DNA from: Oscarella lobularis
Taxonomy: Eukaryota; Porifera; Homoscleromorpha; Homosclerophorida; Oscarellidae
NCBI RefSeq assembly: GCF_947507565.1
Contig: NC_089184.1
Location: forward strand, 744,001-808,000
Reading direction: 5' to 3'
DNA: 64,000 nucleotides
The translations under genes were made by a program, and so were the position numbers. The stretch's first letter is position 1. Every line of letters begins with the position of its first letter. The notes beneath the pieces were generated by a model. That model was not told where the DNA came from. It worked only from the letters and a program-made list of their open reading frames with translations, and did not search any database. Shown here in pieces: positions 22,701 to 37,700 of this stretch.

Positions 22701-25700
22701 GAGCTCCGGCTGCTCGGCACGTTGCGACTGCTCATCAGAAAAGCCGTGAAATCCATGCACAAATTCGATGCCGGCGACAACGAACCGGACTGACAATTCG
22801 TACCAGTGAACGGAGAAACGGGTCCGGACTGCGACGACAAGGTCACGTTGACGACGTGAGTCCAGCCGAGAGTGCCGTCGTTGTCCGTGTAGTTAGCGGC
22901 AGCGGCGAATTTGAACTTAGCACCGGCTACTTGATAGAGAAATCGGTTTTGTGGAAGAATCAACGACGGAGCGTTGTCGTTTTCGTTTAGAATTCGAACC
23001 GATATCGTGGCGTCCGTCGATCGAGCCGGCTCGCCGAAGTCGGATAACGTCACGGCGAAGGTCAGCAGACGATCACCGCGATCGTAGTCGAGCGGAATCA
23101 GCAGAAAAACGTCGCCGTTTTCTGTCACGTTGAAAATCGTCGCGTTCGGAGATGCGAAAGCGATGCGTCCCGAGGGTCCGTCGTCGAGATCCGACGCTTC
23201 CAATGTCGCAAACGACCGATTCAACGCGTTCCAAGATTCGCTGAGCACTAAGGCACTCGTGTGCAGAACGGGAGCGTGATCGTTCTCGAACCAGATTCTC
23301 ACCGAGAGACGATACGGTCTAACGGACGCCAGTCCGCCCCCGTCGGTAGCCGTGACGGCGATATTGATGCGAAAGGGAAGCGTCTCAAAAGTTCGATTCG
23401 TCAGACTCACGACGCCCGACGAAGAGATGTTGAATCGGTCGTTGTCGACTGCGTAGGAAACGATCGTGTCGCTCGGAGATCCAGGAAAATCGCCGTCTCT
23501 TGCACGAGGCACGGTGAAGAATCCTTTTGGGCCGACTTCGATAAAGTCGGAAAATCTTAAGCGCACTTCTTCGCTGGCCGGGTCTTCGAAATACGGCGGC
23601 GCATTCGTGTCGATGACGAACACGACAACTCGCCACTCGAAGGAATGGGCTTCTTTTATCGATGCCGGACGATCGCGTACGAGAACGGTGAAGTTGTAAA
23701 CGGTGCCGGGACGATCGTTGAGCGTCTGATTCAATATCATACGACCGCTCGTCGGTGTCGGTATTGCGAACGGCAAATCGATGTCATCTTGAATATAGTA
23801 ATAAATCGAATCGTCGTCGTCGTCGTCGAACGCTTGAAGCACAAGGAGAGGCAGATCGGACGGCAGGCGATCCCACTCTACGAAAACACGACGCTCTGGC
23901 ACGGGTACGTGCGCCTCGTCTTCCACTTCTTTATCCCTGACGCCGGGTATGGGAGAATTATCATTGATGTTGGTCACGACGATTTTCACCGCGATTTCGT
24001 CCGAAGGCGTCGTCCATCTTCCCCCGTTGTCTCGAGCGCGGACGGAAAATACGAAAACGCGATCTTTCTTCTCGTAGTCGAGCCGTCTAGTGTTGAATAT
24101 CTCCCCCGTCGGAGTCACGATAAATGGAACCGGGACCGAAGAATTCATAGCGTAGTTACCTATCTCTCCATACACTCCGTCGTCGTCGTCGGTCGCTTCA
24201 AGTTGGAACAGCTTTGTCCTCGGCATTTCTTCCTCGACAGTTGTAATCGTAAGGGTCGATGTCGCAAAGCGCGGAGAAAACTCGTTCACGTTCACTACGA
24301 CGATCCAGATGAGCGTCTGGCTGGTTAAGCCGCCTCCGTCCGTCGCTATCAAATTGGCGGTAAATTGCCGCGTCGATTCGTAATCCATCATCGCAGCATT
24401 GGAAACGATTCCGATGCCAGTTTCGCGATCAAACGACAAAACGTCAATGAGGTCGCTTTGAGTGGAAAGAGAGAGAAGTCCGTTCGACCCGCTATCGACG
24501 TCACTAACGTCGACTCTCAATCGCAACGTCCAACGCGGCTTTCCTTCGTTGACCGACGAAAGATAAAACGATTGAAGGAATTCAGGCGATTCGTTCACGT
24601 CTTCGACGTTGACGATCACCGTCTGATACGAAACTAGTCCTCGTCGCTCTGCTCGAATAACGAACTCGTACTTCGTCTGCTTTTCGTAGTCGATACGTGC
24701 GATCAAACTCAGTCGACCTTCGGGGGTCAAATGAAACGCCGACGGTACGTCGTCACTGCGAACGATAGCGGGGAAAGCGGCTATCGGTGCGGCGATTCGG
24801 AACCAGTAAAGCTGAAATCCAGGCTGAGCGTCTTCGCGAACAGAGAGCTCCAAAGAAGGAGACGAAAATCTCGGTGGAAGATCGCGCTGTCGTACGATCG
24901 AAATCCTGATTTCTACTGGCTCGCTTTCGGCGCCTCCGCCGTCAGTCGCGACTAGATTGAACGCGAATACGATCGCTTCATTTGGCATTTTAGCCGTTGT
25001 GATAACGTGGCCCCGGTTGTTGACGGCAAAAGGAACGCTGACGTCCGCAGAATTTTCAATTCGGTACGTGACTGCATTGAAAGGCTCATCTCTGTCCTTA
25101 TCAAAGGCGGTGACGTTTATAACACTGCTTCCGCTCTCTGTCAATCGACCGATTTTTGCTTCGTAAATAGTAGAAGAAAACTCCGGAACGAAATCGTTAA
25201 CGTCGATAATGCGAACAGTGATGCCGGTGTCGGCACATAATCCGCCTCCGTCGCACGCTCGCGCGGCGAAACGATAAACGGAGTCGTCAGATTCTGCATC
25301 AAAGGAGCGAATCGCTTTGATTTCACCCGAATCTGATATGTGAAAAGGAACGTCGCTAGGACTGACCCGGTATTCCGCTATTTCGCCGAATCTCCCCTCG
25401 TCTTCGTCGTAAGCTTCGACCGTACCAATGACGACGTTAAAATCCGCGTTCTCGGATACGTTTATGACCGGTAGACTGTCGTAAAATTTCGGTCGATTAT
25501 CGTTGACGTTTTCAACGTCAATAAAAAAGGACGACGGCTCGTCGCACGTTAAATCCTCATCAGAAACGGTAACATTAAATCGGTAACTCTGCACCGACTC
25601 AAAATCGAGAGATTTCGTCAGAAATAATTCGCCACCGACGATGTCGAACACGCTTTCGTCATCGTGCAAAATAAACGATACGTTTGACGGCAAAGTCGCG

Positions 25701-28700
25701 TCTGTTTCGACGATTTCTATTTTCAACAGAGAAGCCGTCAGCGAGGTATTTTCCGGAACTTTCACGCGATACCGACGAAGCAGAGGACACGGAGCAACAT
25801 CGCGCACGTCGGTCACGTATACATAAAGATGAGCGCTGCTCGTCAAATTCGCCGAATCTTTGGCCTCGATGACAAATCTCCGTTCTCTTGGACCCTCTTC
25901 GTAGTCCAACTCCCTCGTGACGATCAGTTCGCCCGTCGTTTCGTTGACGGCGAACGCCGACGGCTTTTCGTCTGATTTCAAAAAGTAACGAACGGTCGAA
26001 AACGACGCCGAAGCGTCTCCGTCGACGGCGACGAATTGGTGAACGATCGCTCCGATAGGGGTGTTCTCCGAAACGGTCAAATTAAAAATCGGCTGAGTGA
26101 GAACGGGTTTCACGTCGTTCGTGTCTTCCACGCCGATCGTCACGTTTGCCGTAGCCAAATTGCCTCCGCCGTCAATAGCGACGACTTTCAATCGAAAAAC
26201 GGCCGGCGATGTTTCGTAATCGAGGCTCCGTTCCATATAGATTTTGCCCGACGTCTTGTTCAGGAGAAAAGGGCCGTCGCCCGCTTCCATTTCGTATCGA
26301 ACGGTCGAAAATCGTTCGCTTCCGTCGGCGTCGTTTGCCGAGACGACGAGACTCATGTCCATCGTGTTCTCCTTCACCATCATTTCATAAATTTCATTGG
26401 AAAAAATCGGTGCATGATCGTTGACGTCGATCGCGCGTACACGAACTCGGGCCGGCGTAGCCGACCTGTTTCCGTCGCTATCGTAGGCGTGGACAAGCAT
26501 CTCGTATTCCGTCGGGTCTCCCTCGAAATCCAAGGGTCGTGTGGTAACCAAAACGCCCGTTCTCGTTTCGATACGAAACGGCAACGGCGAGGTTTCATCG
26601 TTCGTGGCAATCGCGTAAGTAATTTCGAATTTTTGCGCTTGACTGTCGACGTCGGCGTCGGTTGCCGTCAGCGAGACGACAGTCGTTTCACCAGGCAAAT
26701 TCTCCTCCACGGAGGCGAAATAGGACGTCGGATTGAAAACGGGAAGATTATCGTTGACGCCAACTACGTCAACGACGACCGCAGCCGATCGTCGAGAGTG
26801 ACGTCTCTCATTCAAAACGCGAACGCGGAAACGAAAACTTTGACTAACCTCGTAGTCGACTTTCCGAGTCAAGAACAATTCTCCCTTCGAGTTGATTGTA
26901 AAGGGCACCCGGCCTTGCGATATGGTAAACGTGAGGACATCGTCGTCGTCGCCATCCGGATTGATAACGTTGAACGTCAGCAGAGGTAAAGACGGAAGCG
27001 TGTTTTCCACCACAGTCGCATCATAGCGACGACGTCCGAGAAATCGTGGCGGTTCGTCGTCGATGTTCTCCACAAATATGGTCACGTTCGCCGGTCGAGA
27101 ATCTTTTTCTCCGTCGCTGGCTATGACCTCAAGTCGTATGACTGATTCTGTCTCATAGTCCAGAGTCTTCTTCAGTATTAGAAAGCCATCTCGGTCCAAT
27201 TCAATTTTTTCGTGTTCGATTAATAGCTTGTAGATGATTTTGTCGTCTCTGTCTGCGTCTACGGCGCGAACTCGAAGTAAGGCTGCGTCCGGAAAGCCGG
27301 TTGCCGGTGCGGGAAAAGAATTTTCTTTGATCGCTGTTTCGTACAGTAATTGATCAAATTCGGGGCGAAATTCGTTCTTGCCTAATACAAGAACGTTGAC
27401 GGTGACAGGAACGATTGACTCGAGTCCGCCTTCGTCATACGCGTAAACTTTTACGGAGTAGAAATGTTCGTCTGACTCGTAATCGAAAGCTCTTCTGTTT
27501 GTCAAGATAGCCTTTCGAAAATTCTCGCTGTATGCTACTTTGAACAGAGATTCAAATTCGATGACTTCTACGCGAGAAATAGCGCTGTGATTAAACGCAT
27601 CGCTCTTTTCGGGTCGATCGTCATCGGCAATGAATAGTAGAACGTTTAGAGTTCCGGCCGGTTCCGTTTCCGCGATTGAAACGTTGTACGAGGTAGTTAA
27701 GAATCGCGGGCTATTGTCATTCACTCCTCTGACCGCAATACTGACGCTGGCATTCACCGGACTCGAGAAAACGCCGTCAAAAGCGGAGATAGACAACAGA
27801 AAGTTCGTCTCCTTTTCGTAGTCCAAAGAACGAAGCAGAAGAACTGCGCCTGACTCGGTAACCGCAAAAGGACTACCCGCATTGCCCTCCACGTGATAGT
27901 GCACGCTGTCGCCATCCGCGTCGGTGACAGACAGCAAGAAAACCGGATTCAGCGAATCCGGAGACGCGTTTTCGGCAATTTCAAGTTGAATCGTAGATAC
28001 GGAAAATTTCGGAGCATTGTCGTTGACGTTCAGTACCTTGACTACGACGCTAGCCGGTTTTCCCACTCGACCGCCTTGATCAATGGCAATAATTTCGAAC
28101 GAGATTGGATCAGGTGTACGCTCGTAGTCGAGCGACTTGGCAACCACAACGTCGCCTCTTTCCGTCACCAAAAACGAATTCGTTTCACTATCGCTGGAAA
28201 CATTTACGATTTCGTATCGCATGACCGAAGGTCCAGCATCGGCATCGGTTGCCGTCGCGTTTAGAATTGTCGTCCCGATAGGCACGTCTTCAAAAATTTC
28301 GCTAGACAGCGTAGGCGTCGTAAACACTGGCGCGAATTCATTAACCTCTTTAATCGAGATAGCGACCCCTGCTGTCGCCACCCGTCCTCCACCGTCGACA
28401 GCTTCGACCGCAAACGACCACAGCGTATCGCCGCTTTCATAGTCAAACGTCTCGGAGCTAAGAATTTCGCCAGTGAAGCGATTAATCGTAAACGGGACCG
28501 AATCGTCGACGAGGCGGTAAGAAATACGGCTGTAATTTTCTGACAAGTCGGCATCGTTCGCAGTCGCGACGACGACGACGAATCCCGGCTCGACGTTCTC
28601 GTACAGACTTCCCGAGTAAAAGGATGCCGTGAAATTCGGATCGTTATCGTTTTCGTCTTCCAAATTTACGATTATGAGAACGGTTCCGTTGCTTCCTGAC

Positions 28701-31700
28701 AAATCGCGAGCAGTGACGATGAAGACAAACATTTTCGGATCTGTTTCGTAGTCGAAAGGACGACGGTTGACTATTTTGTTTTCGTCGACAATTTCAAAAG
28801 GAACGTCTCCTTTTTCAACAATGTCATATGCGGCGGCCACCTCGCCTTCGCTGCTGACATTTAGACGAAGCCAATCCGGAGACGCTATAGAGTTCTCCTT
28901 CAAAGAAACGACGTAGCGTTCCGGAGAAAATTCGTTCGCGTTTTGAACGAAAATCGTCAACAGAGCCGGAGCGTCGAACTTTCCATCACTGACGTTAATA
29001 ATTATCTCATATATTGACTTCGTTTCGTAGTCTAAAGGTTCAATTAGGTAAATGTCCCCCTTTGATGTGACCTCGAACAAATTCGAATAATTCAATAGAT
29101 TATACGACAGTTTCTCACCGTCTGCGTCCATAGCGCGTACACTCAACAACGGAAGCATCGGCAATCGGTTTTCAACAACGTAGACGGAATAATTGTGACG
29201 AGGAAAGTAAGGCCGGTTATCGTTGACGTTGACAATGGTGATTCTGACGGTAGCCGGACGCGGCGAAACGAGCCCGCCGCCGTCAACAGCCTCCACGTCA
29301 AATTCGTAGAATTTTGAATCGCTTTCAAAGTCGAGTAGTTTTGTTGCAAAAATACTGCCGTCGTTGGAAAGCGTGAAAGGTGGGAGGACGTCGGTGAGGG
29401 GCACCACGTAGTAGTCTGTAACTTTACCGAACATAAACCCGCCATCCAAATCGTTTGCTTTTATTCTTCCAACGGGTATTGACAAATTTGATTGATTTTC
29501 TTCTATGGAATATTCGTAGGTCGCCTTCAGAAACGAGGGAGAGTGTTCGTTTACATCCAATAAGCGAACCAATATTTCAGCCGTCCCGAAACGTCCTCCT
29601 GCATCACGAACTGCTACAGTTAAATTCCACAGCCGAATGCCTGACTCGAAATCAAAAATTTTGGAGTTGGCTAGAACGCCACTGTTTGACAAGAAAAAAT
29701 GCTGGCTCGGATAGACCAAAGTAAACGTCAAATTTGCGCTGGAGGAGCACGTGGGCGATCGATCTCTATCGCTAGCTGACAGCTGCCAAGTCCGTTGCGA
29801 ATTCTCGTTCAGCTCGAAGTTGTATCTAGGAAGAGAAAATTCGGGGATAAACTCGTTGACGTCGACCATTTCAATTTCTATTCGAGCCGGCTTTGCGGAA
29901 GTCATTCCTCCCCCATCGCGTGCAAGGAGAGTTAAAGCGAATCGGCAAGGATCTCGCTCATAATCCAACGACCTCGAATTGGTTATAAACGCCGCGTCGT
30001 CGGCAACCTGGACGACGAACGGCACATCGAGTTCGACAATTTCAAAGGTCAACTTCCCGTTTGATCCGACGTCGGGGTCAGTGGCGCTGACGGCGATTTT
30101 TAGCGATCCCTTTGGAGCGTTTTCAAGAACTCTTCTGTCGTATGAACTTTTCACGAAATGAGGAGCATCGTTGACGTCGACCACGTTAATGACAATCTGC
30201 GCTCTTTTTTGAGACGTGTGAACGCCGTCACTTACGTCGGCAAGCAAAACGTGTCGAGACCGATTATTGAAGTCCAACTCTCGGATGACGAACAATTGCC
30301 CGTCGGCAGTAAGTTTGAAAAACGAATCCACGTGGGCGAGTGCAAACGACAAGGTATCAATATCTCCGTCAGGATCGACAGCATGCAGACGAAGAATTGG
30401 ATTGGACGAAATAATTTTCTCTGGAACGAACATCTCGAATCTCGTCTGATTAAATGCCGGAGCGTTGTCGTTGACATTCACAATGTGCAAGACTAGTTCG
30501 AGAGGTCGACGTGACCGCAATCCCCCGCCATCTAGAGCGTAAACGCTACGAGTTATTGTCTTTTCGCGCTTCTCGTAGTCAAAAGATTTTAATACGTGCA
30601 CCGTGCCCTTTGGAGTGACGACGATAAGTCGGTCGTTCGGTTCAACTGCGTAGCGCACGACTCGTCCAAACTTTCCCGCGTCGTCGTCGTAAGCAATCAG
30701 CGTCGTCAAATCGAGGTGTCTCGAGCCTTCGTTGACGTCAAATTCGAGTTTTTCCCTCTTGAAGTAGGGTCGATTGTCGTTTTGATCTATAAGGCGCAAG
30801 ACGACGGTCGTTTGTAGCGGACACGCCACGTTTCCGTCTAGCACGGAGACAGACAGGTGAACTTTTCTTCCCAACTCGTAGTCAAGGGGCTCTTTTAGAA
30901 ATAGCGCTCCGTCGCTTCGTACGTGGATGACGGGACTCGTTTTGAATACGATTTGGCCAGAAGAATCGGAGGATATTCTCATCTTAATTGTCATCAAAGG
31001 ATACGGTGGAACAGAGTTTTCCGTCACAGTCGCCTTCAGTAGCCTCTCTTGCGGACAAGACGGAGTATCGTGAACGTCAATGACTCGTACGTCAACAACG
31101 GTAATTCCCGTGCGATTTCCACCATCGGTTGCAGCGACAGTGAACGTAAAATTCGTAAAAGACTCGTAGTCTAGTCGTCGTCGAAGCCTGACGGTCCCAG
31201 AAAGAGCGTCAACCGAAACGGGTAGCACCTCAGAACTTTCTATAATGTAATAACGAAGAGACGATGAGCCGAATAGAGGGCTTACGTCTCCATCGGTAGC
31301 GGTCACATTCAGTATCGCCGTTCCGTTCACCACGTCCTCAGAAACGTTTACGCGATAGATGAAAGAGTCAAAAACGGGTGAATGATCGTTCTCGTCTTCG
31401 ACGCTTATTAGAAGTTGAGACGGAAGAGATTTCAATCCTCCTTCGTCGCTCGCGACGACGAAAACGCTGAACGCCTTCGGATCGGTTTCGTAATCGAAAC
31501 TTCGCTTGAGATACACTCGGCCTGTCACTCTATTTATCTCGACGACTTCGTGCGTAGGAACGATGGAAAAATTTGTCCCGTTACCATCTGAGTCGCGGTC
31601 AGGATCAGTGGCAAAAATTCGCAATTCCAAATCTCCTATATAGTTTTCCGGTACGGCTACGGCGCGCGGCGGAGTCACTATGGGAGGAAATTCGTTTTCG

Positions 31701-34700
31701 TCTGTAAGCTTAATCACAATCGTCGCCGGTCGCTCAGATCTCAAACCCGCTGGACCATAGGCAATAACTTCGAGGTGAAATTCTGAATCGTCGGCTTCCG
31801 CGTTTAATTCCCTCTTGGTCGAAACGATCCCGTTGGACGTCAAGTTGTCTGTCTGTATCGAGAAAATCGACTGGTTTCCCCGCGTGATTTCGTAAGTCAC
31901 CAACAGTTTAGTCGGATTGTCGCGATCAAAAGTGCGAAGTCTGTAAGTCCAACTTCCAGGACTGATATTCTCCGCTATTTCTGTATAATGATTTAATTTT
32001 CTGAATTCCGGAGGGAAGAGATTTATTTCCTCGAAAATCGCTTGAATTTCTGCTTCAAAGGGACACGACAGATTTCCATCAGTTGCCAAAACTCTCAGCA
32101 CTTCAACGCGAGGAGGCCCAGAAAAATTCGCCAGCCGAACTTCAAAGCGATCATTAATCAAAAAATCCCGAGAAGAGGAGACGAAGTATATTTTCAAATT
32201 CTCGGTGTACCCGTCCGGATCATCAATGCGAAGTCTCAGAAGAACGTCATCTGCAGACACCGTCCAGTTGACCGCAAAAACGTAACTCGAGCGAGACGGA
32301 CAAGGAGGAACATCGTTCACATCTGTGACGTTAATGACAACCAACGCAGTAGCATTCCGTAAGCCGTTGTCTTTAGCACTTACAACGATGCTGTAGTCTT
32401 TCTGGGTTTCGTAGTCGAGACTCTTCGCTAGTGATATCCAACCGGTTCTTGGGTCGACGATGAAGGGAGAACCGGTTTCGTTAAGAATAGAGTACGTCAG
32501 TGAATTGAATTCGGGACTCAAATCGCCGTCAAAGGCTTCCAGCTCCAAAATCATCGTTCCCACGTGAGCGGATTCGGCGACAGACGCGTCGTAGCGACTT
32601 GGACGAAAAATAGGCGAATTATCGTTCTGATCCAGGAGAGCCACTATCAGACGAGAAGTCGCAACACGAGATGACTTGACATACGCCGTCAAAGTCAAGT
32701 TGAAAAGAGTAATACCCTGTTCGTAGTCAAGACCGCTTCCTCTGATTTCTCCAACGCTGGGATCAATTACAAAGCGAGATGATTGCCCGCCTTCTAAACC
32801 ATAGACGAGAGACTTGTCCGTCGACACCGTTCCAGAAAGCCGGTTAATGATTCTCACACGAAGGAGTGGAGTTTCTGTGTTTTCCTCCACTTCGACGAAG
32901 TATTCAGGCAACTCGAAGGAAAATTCCACCGGTTCTTTACGAGCTATCGTCACTAAAGCAGGAGACGCCGACCTCAAGCCGCCGCCGTCGTAAGCGTCGA
33001 TCGTGAGATTTTGAGAACGATACGTAAGCCAGGTAATAGGAACGACGTTCGTCACGACACCGAATCCCGAGTCGGGATCGACGCCAACGGAAAACGGCGT
33101 CCCTGATTCTCGTATTTCGTAGCGTACAACGTCGCCGAAATTTCCCTCGTCAAAATAACCAGAAATTTCCTCTGCGCCAGAATTGACTAGCCCCGCTTCG
33201 GTCTCGCTCTTGACGCCATCGAGATCATTGTCGGTGGCAATCACAGTGATTTCGAGTTCGAAAGCGCTCAGATTGCTCGAGATTGCGGCCGAATAAAACG
33301 TGGGATCAAAGCTGGGTCGATTGTCATTCACGTTCTCCACCACGATCGTTACAGTAGCGGGCAAATTTGACGTGAAAGTGCCGTCACTCACGAACACGTT
33401 CAGCTCAACGATCTGGCGAGATTCATAGTCCAAAGGACGATAAAGAAAAACCTCGCCTTGCTCAGTTACCCTCGCAGGTGCAGAGTCATTGTGCAGGATA
33501 AATTGGAAATCAGTCAAGTTGCCGTCGTCGTCGGTTACAGCCAGCGCGGCGAGCGGTTCCTTGGAAACGACGTTTTCCGTCACTTTCGCGGAGTAGCTAC
33601 GTTTTTCGAAACGGGGCGGATTGTCGTTCGCGTTTTGAACCTTTACGATGACAAGAGCCGGCTGACGACTCCGCCAAACGCCGTCAAAAGCCGAAATTAG
33701 TATTTCGTGTCTCGGCACCATTTCAAAATCCAGACTTTGGCGCAATATAACCTGCCCGTCCCTCGAGACAAGAAACAGGTCTTCCGGCACTTTCACAGAC
33801 TCGTAAACAACGTCGTCGTCCTGGTCATCGTCAATCGCTTTGACCGTCGCTATAGTAAGGCCCTGATTTGAAGAGGCGTTTTGGGCAAGAGGAAAAGTGT
33901 TTTCTATTATTTCCACTATGATTAGCGTGTCAAGAAACCGAGGCCGATTGTCGTTAACGTCTGTGACGAGAATTTGGACGGTAGCTGTATCTCTCTCTCC
34001 TTCGCCGTCTCGAGCAACTACGTTCATTTGAAACGATTTCATCGTCTCGTAATCAAGAGATTGGGAAACGGAAACGTCGCCGTTCAACGGATTTATGACG
34101 AAGAACGCTGGAGACGCCACAAATTCGTACGTAATAGTGCCATAGAGTGTGCCGCCATCGGCATCGGCCGCCGATACGCTTCCGACTACCGTTCCTTTTG
34201 CAGTAGACTCGGGAACGCTCCACTTGTACGATGTCCTAGCGAACTTTGGCGAATGCTCATTGACATCTGTTACTACGACAATCGCAAAAGCCGTCGTCCT
34301 GAACCCTTCGTCGTCTTCGGCGATTATAGTCACGTTGAAAAAGTGGGGATCGCTTTCATAGTCAAAAGAGTATCTATTTCGAAGGTGACCCGTCGAATCG
34401 ATACTGAATACGTCCGAATGAGTTTCGAGTTGGTAGCTTACATGACGACGGCCGTTGCTAGCCTGAACGGAGACCGCGAAGTTGTCTCCTTCTGCAACGC
34501 GGATTTCTGTAGGAGAGTGTGACTGCGGTGAGCTTTGTCTCATTATTGTTAAAAAAATCAGAACCGTGGCGTTTTTCTTCCACGGTCCGTTGTCGATAGC
34601 CGCCACCGTCAAATTGAGAAGAGACGACTGACGAAAAACGTCGCCTACCCGAGTTACGATGAATAGCTGCCCCGATTGACTGTCAATAGAAAAAAAAGAT

Positions 34701-37700
34701 CGACCCGATCCGCCTAAGATGACGTACCGAACTTTTTGCTCCAAATCACCGTCAAAGGCAATTAGAGGATTTCCCACGGGGTCACCAGGACTACTATTTA
34801 CATCAACTTCGATTTCCAATAGAGGAGACGTAAACGATGGAGTGCTTTCTACTTCCAGAAACATCGTGTTTGAAACGATTGCTGTCCCTTGCGTTTGATT
34901 CCTCGTCGCAACTTCACAGTGGTACGTTCCTTCATTAGCCTGGACAACGCGAGAGCGAAACCACTCCCGGACGCTGAAAGACGTCTTTACCAGTCTCTCG
35001 TCTCTGTACCATTTGACGACAGCGTCGGTCGCGATTTCTGGGCAAACGGGACAGACTAAATTTGCAGATGAACCTTCGTCAACGACAATGTCTTCCAGAA
35101 TATCGGTGAATGCCAAAGCATTGGAACTGCAAGACCTAACAACTAAAGAAATACTCTTCGACGTTACTCCGCCGGCTTCCGTTTCAACTCTGTACGCGTA
35201 GTTCCCCTCACTCGCACTGGTAACATTGGTGATTCTCAGTGTCTTATTAACTTCGCCTTTCATAGGATTTCCGTCAAGAAACCACTGATAGACGGCCAGC
35301 TGTCCTCCAGTATCCGCTTCAGCGAAAAGATTAACAGACGTACCAGGGGCGACCACCAGAGTATTGGGGTAGAAAAATTCGGGAGGAAGAACAGGCAAAA
35401 CTACACAAGAATCGGAGTAAGCATTAGACAATCAAGTAGAAACGTTACCTTTGCAGTCGTCCAGAGAATCCACGCCCGACGTCATTACACAGGATTTGGC
35501 CTTTTTAGCCATCTCCTTTACGTCGACTGACCAGGGTAAAAACGGTTGAAGCTCCACTCCTTCAAAATTTCGGAGCCCGTACACGTGATCTGCCCAAAAG
35601 TTCCTCTCCGCCCGCAGTAGACGTCCATTTTGCGACGGAGAGCGAACTTCCAACCGAGCTCCGTGGCCAAAATTATTCTGCTTGATACTGTGAGTGTATT
35701 TCTCAGAAGGAAGCTTAAAAACTAAGCGGGTGTCGTCTTCGAATTGATTGCCGTGTAGAACCAGGGACCTCACCTTGACGACGTCAATCGACACAGCGCA
35801 GTCTACGAAAGTATTTCCTTCAATTAAAACTTTGCCTCCTGTCGCCAGAGAGATGGCCACATCCGCGCCAACAAATTTTGACGAGACGATCACAGTTCCT
35901 GTCGATTGTTTTATACTGAACGCAGGAGCTGAGCCCCAATAAGCAGATACATCCAAATCCTGTAGGGTGACATGAGAGGCGTTATGTCCAACAGTGAGTA
36001 GAGGACCACTTTCATTTGCAAAGGATCTTCGTAGAACAAGGTCAGCCACTAAGCAATTGCTGCGCTGAATATGCAGCTGCGATCTCACGATTGGTCTGTT
36101 TTTACCGACGAGACGAAGAGTTTGAGATATAGTTATCTTTCCTTCACTGTCATAGTCTCCTTCAGTTATAAGAATCGTGTCCCACGAACGAGCAGTGTTC
36201 ACCGCATCTCCGAGAGTCTCGAAATCTACTGAATAGAAACTGAGCGATATCGTCCGGTCAATGCAGTAACCAGAGTTTTCAGGAGAAGAATCGGCTTTTG
36301 ATAGCGCTAGTTCGTACTTCAAGTCGGTCGTTGCGCGGTGATTCACAGAAAAGTCAGCGTTATATATGACAGCTTCAATCGCGCTTTCGGGAAACCAATA
36401 ATTGCCGGCTGCTGACTTGATATTCATTGCTCCGAGCAAACGAGAACTTAGCGTGACGGCAACGTCGTAAAATGCGTTGCCGCTCATTTCGAATTCGCCT
36501 CGTTCGAAATTCTGAAGGGCCAATGCATGCCGACAATACTCCACGCGGTTTCCACTGAAGTTCAGATAGCTGAAAAATGACGCATTGACGCCAACGCGAC
36601 AGTTTCTGAAGACTGACCGCCGAACGTCAACGTTGCCTCCGCCAGCCACGGTTTTCAATCCAGTTGCCCATCCGTGAAATTGGACACCGCACAACGACAG
36701 GGAAGAGTCAAACGCTTCGGCTTCAACTCGAATGGCGACGTCATCGCTTCCAAACAAAAACATATCGGCCAACTTGAAACGTCCCCGTTCGCCTTTCAAT
36801 GTAATCGCAGCTCCGGACGAAGTGAACATCTTTATTCCTCGTATCGAAACGCTTCCAGTCGCCTCAACAACAAACCGTCCGTGAAACTCCGTTCGATTCG
36901 AATTCCCCACCAACGACAGGTTCTTCCGAATCACCAAGACCTCTTCTCGATAAACGCCGGACTGAAGACGAAGCGTCGCTCCTTCGAGAGCCATGTCAAC
37001 GGCGTAACGAAGCGCGCCGCGGCGCACAATTAGCCGTCTCCCAATCCAACGCTTGTCGCATTCGACACTTGTAGTCAAGTGCTGAACTGAAGGGAAAGGA
37101 GTAGCGTCAGGCAACGACGTCAAAGCCGGTTCAACGAGAAATCCTTGCTCCATATCAGGACCTGGATAGACATCTCCTTCCGACCAATAGGTTGAGGCGA
37201 CGGATGCGTTCGCTTCGCCCCAGAAATTCTCTCTTGCATCAATTCTATAGCCCTCTTTCTGGGATTGAAGAAGACGTCGAAGAGCATAGCGGTTACGCGC
37301 AAAGACGTTCCCGCGGATCACGACATTGTGCGAAGAGCCTCGTTCATCCGATACGTCAAGAGCAAATTGGTTCATTCTGAAAACGTTATTGGTGATCGTC
37401 AGATTTGCCGCACTATCGACACCTAAAGCTCGATTGTTGCTTTCAAAGACGTTGTTCGTTATGACGATATTTTGACTTCGTCCGGTCAAGTCAATTGCCT
37501 CGTGCCACGACGTAAACAACGTGTTGGAAATTCTCAGTGATTTTGCCTCGGCTGAGAACGCGATGCCGGCGCTATTGTTCAGTCCCAGACGATAATACGG
37601 TCCATTGAACACGCAATTCAATATCTGCACTCGATGATCATTAATCTCTAGTCCACGTTGATGAAGAGAAGCATAGAACGTGAAGCCCTCCAAAGAGACG

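Noticed and set aside
21600-34600. Many 100-300-codon open frames antisense to the giant gene (for example 26036-26989 +)
   Set aside because: They mirror the codon pattern of the cadherin repeats on the opposite strand and show no recognisable domain.
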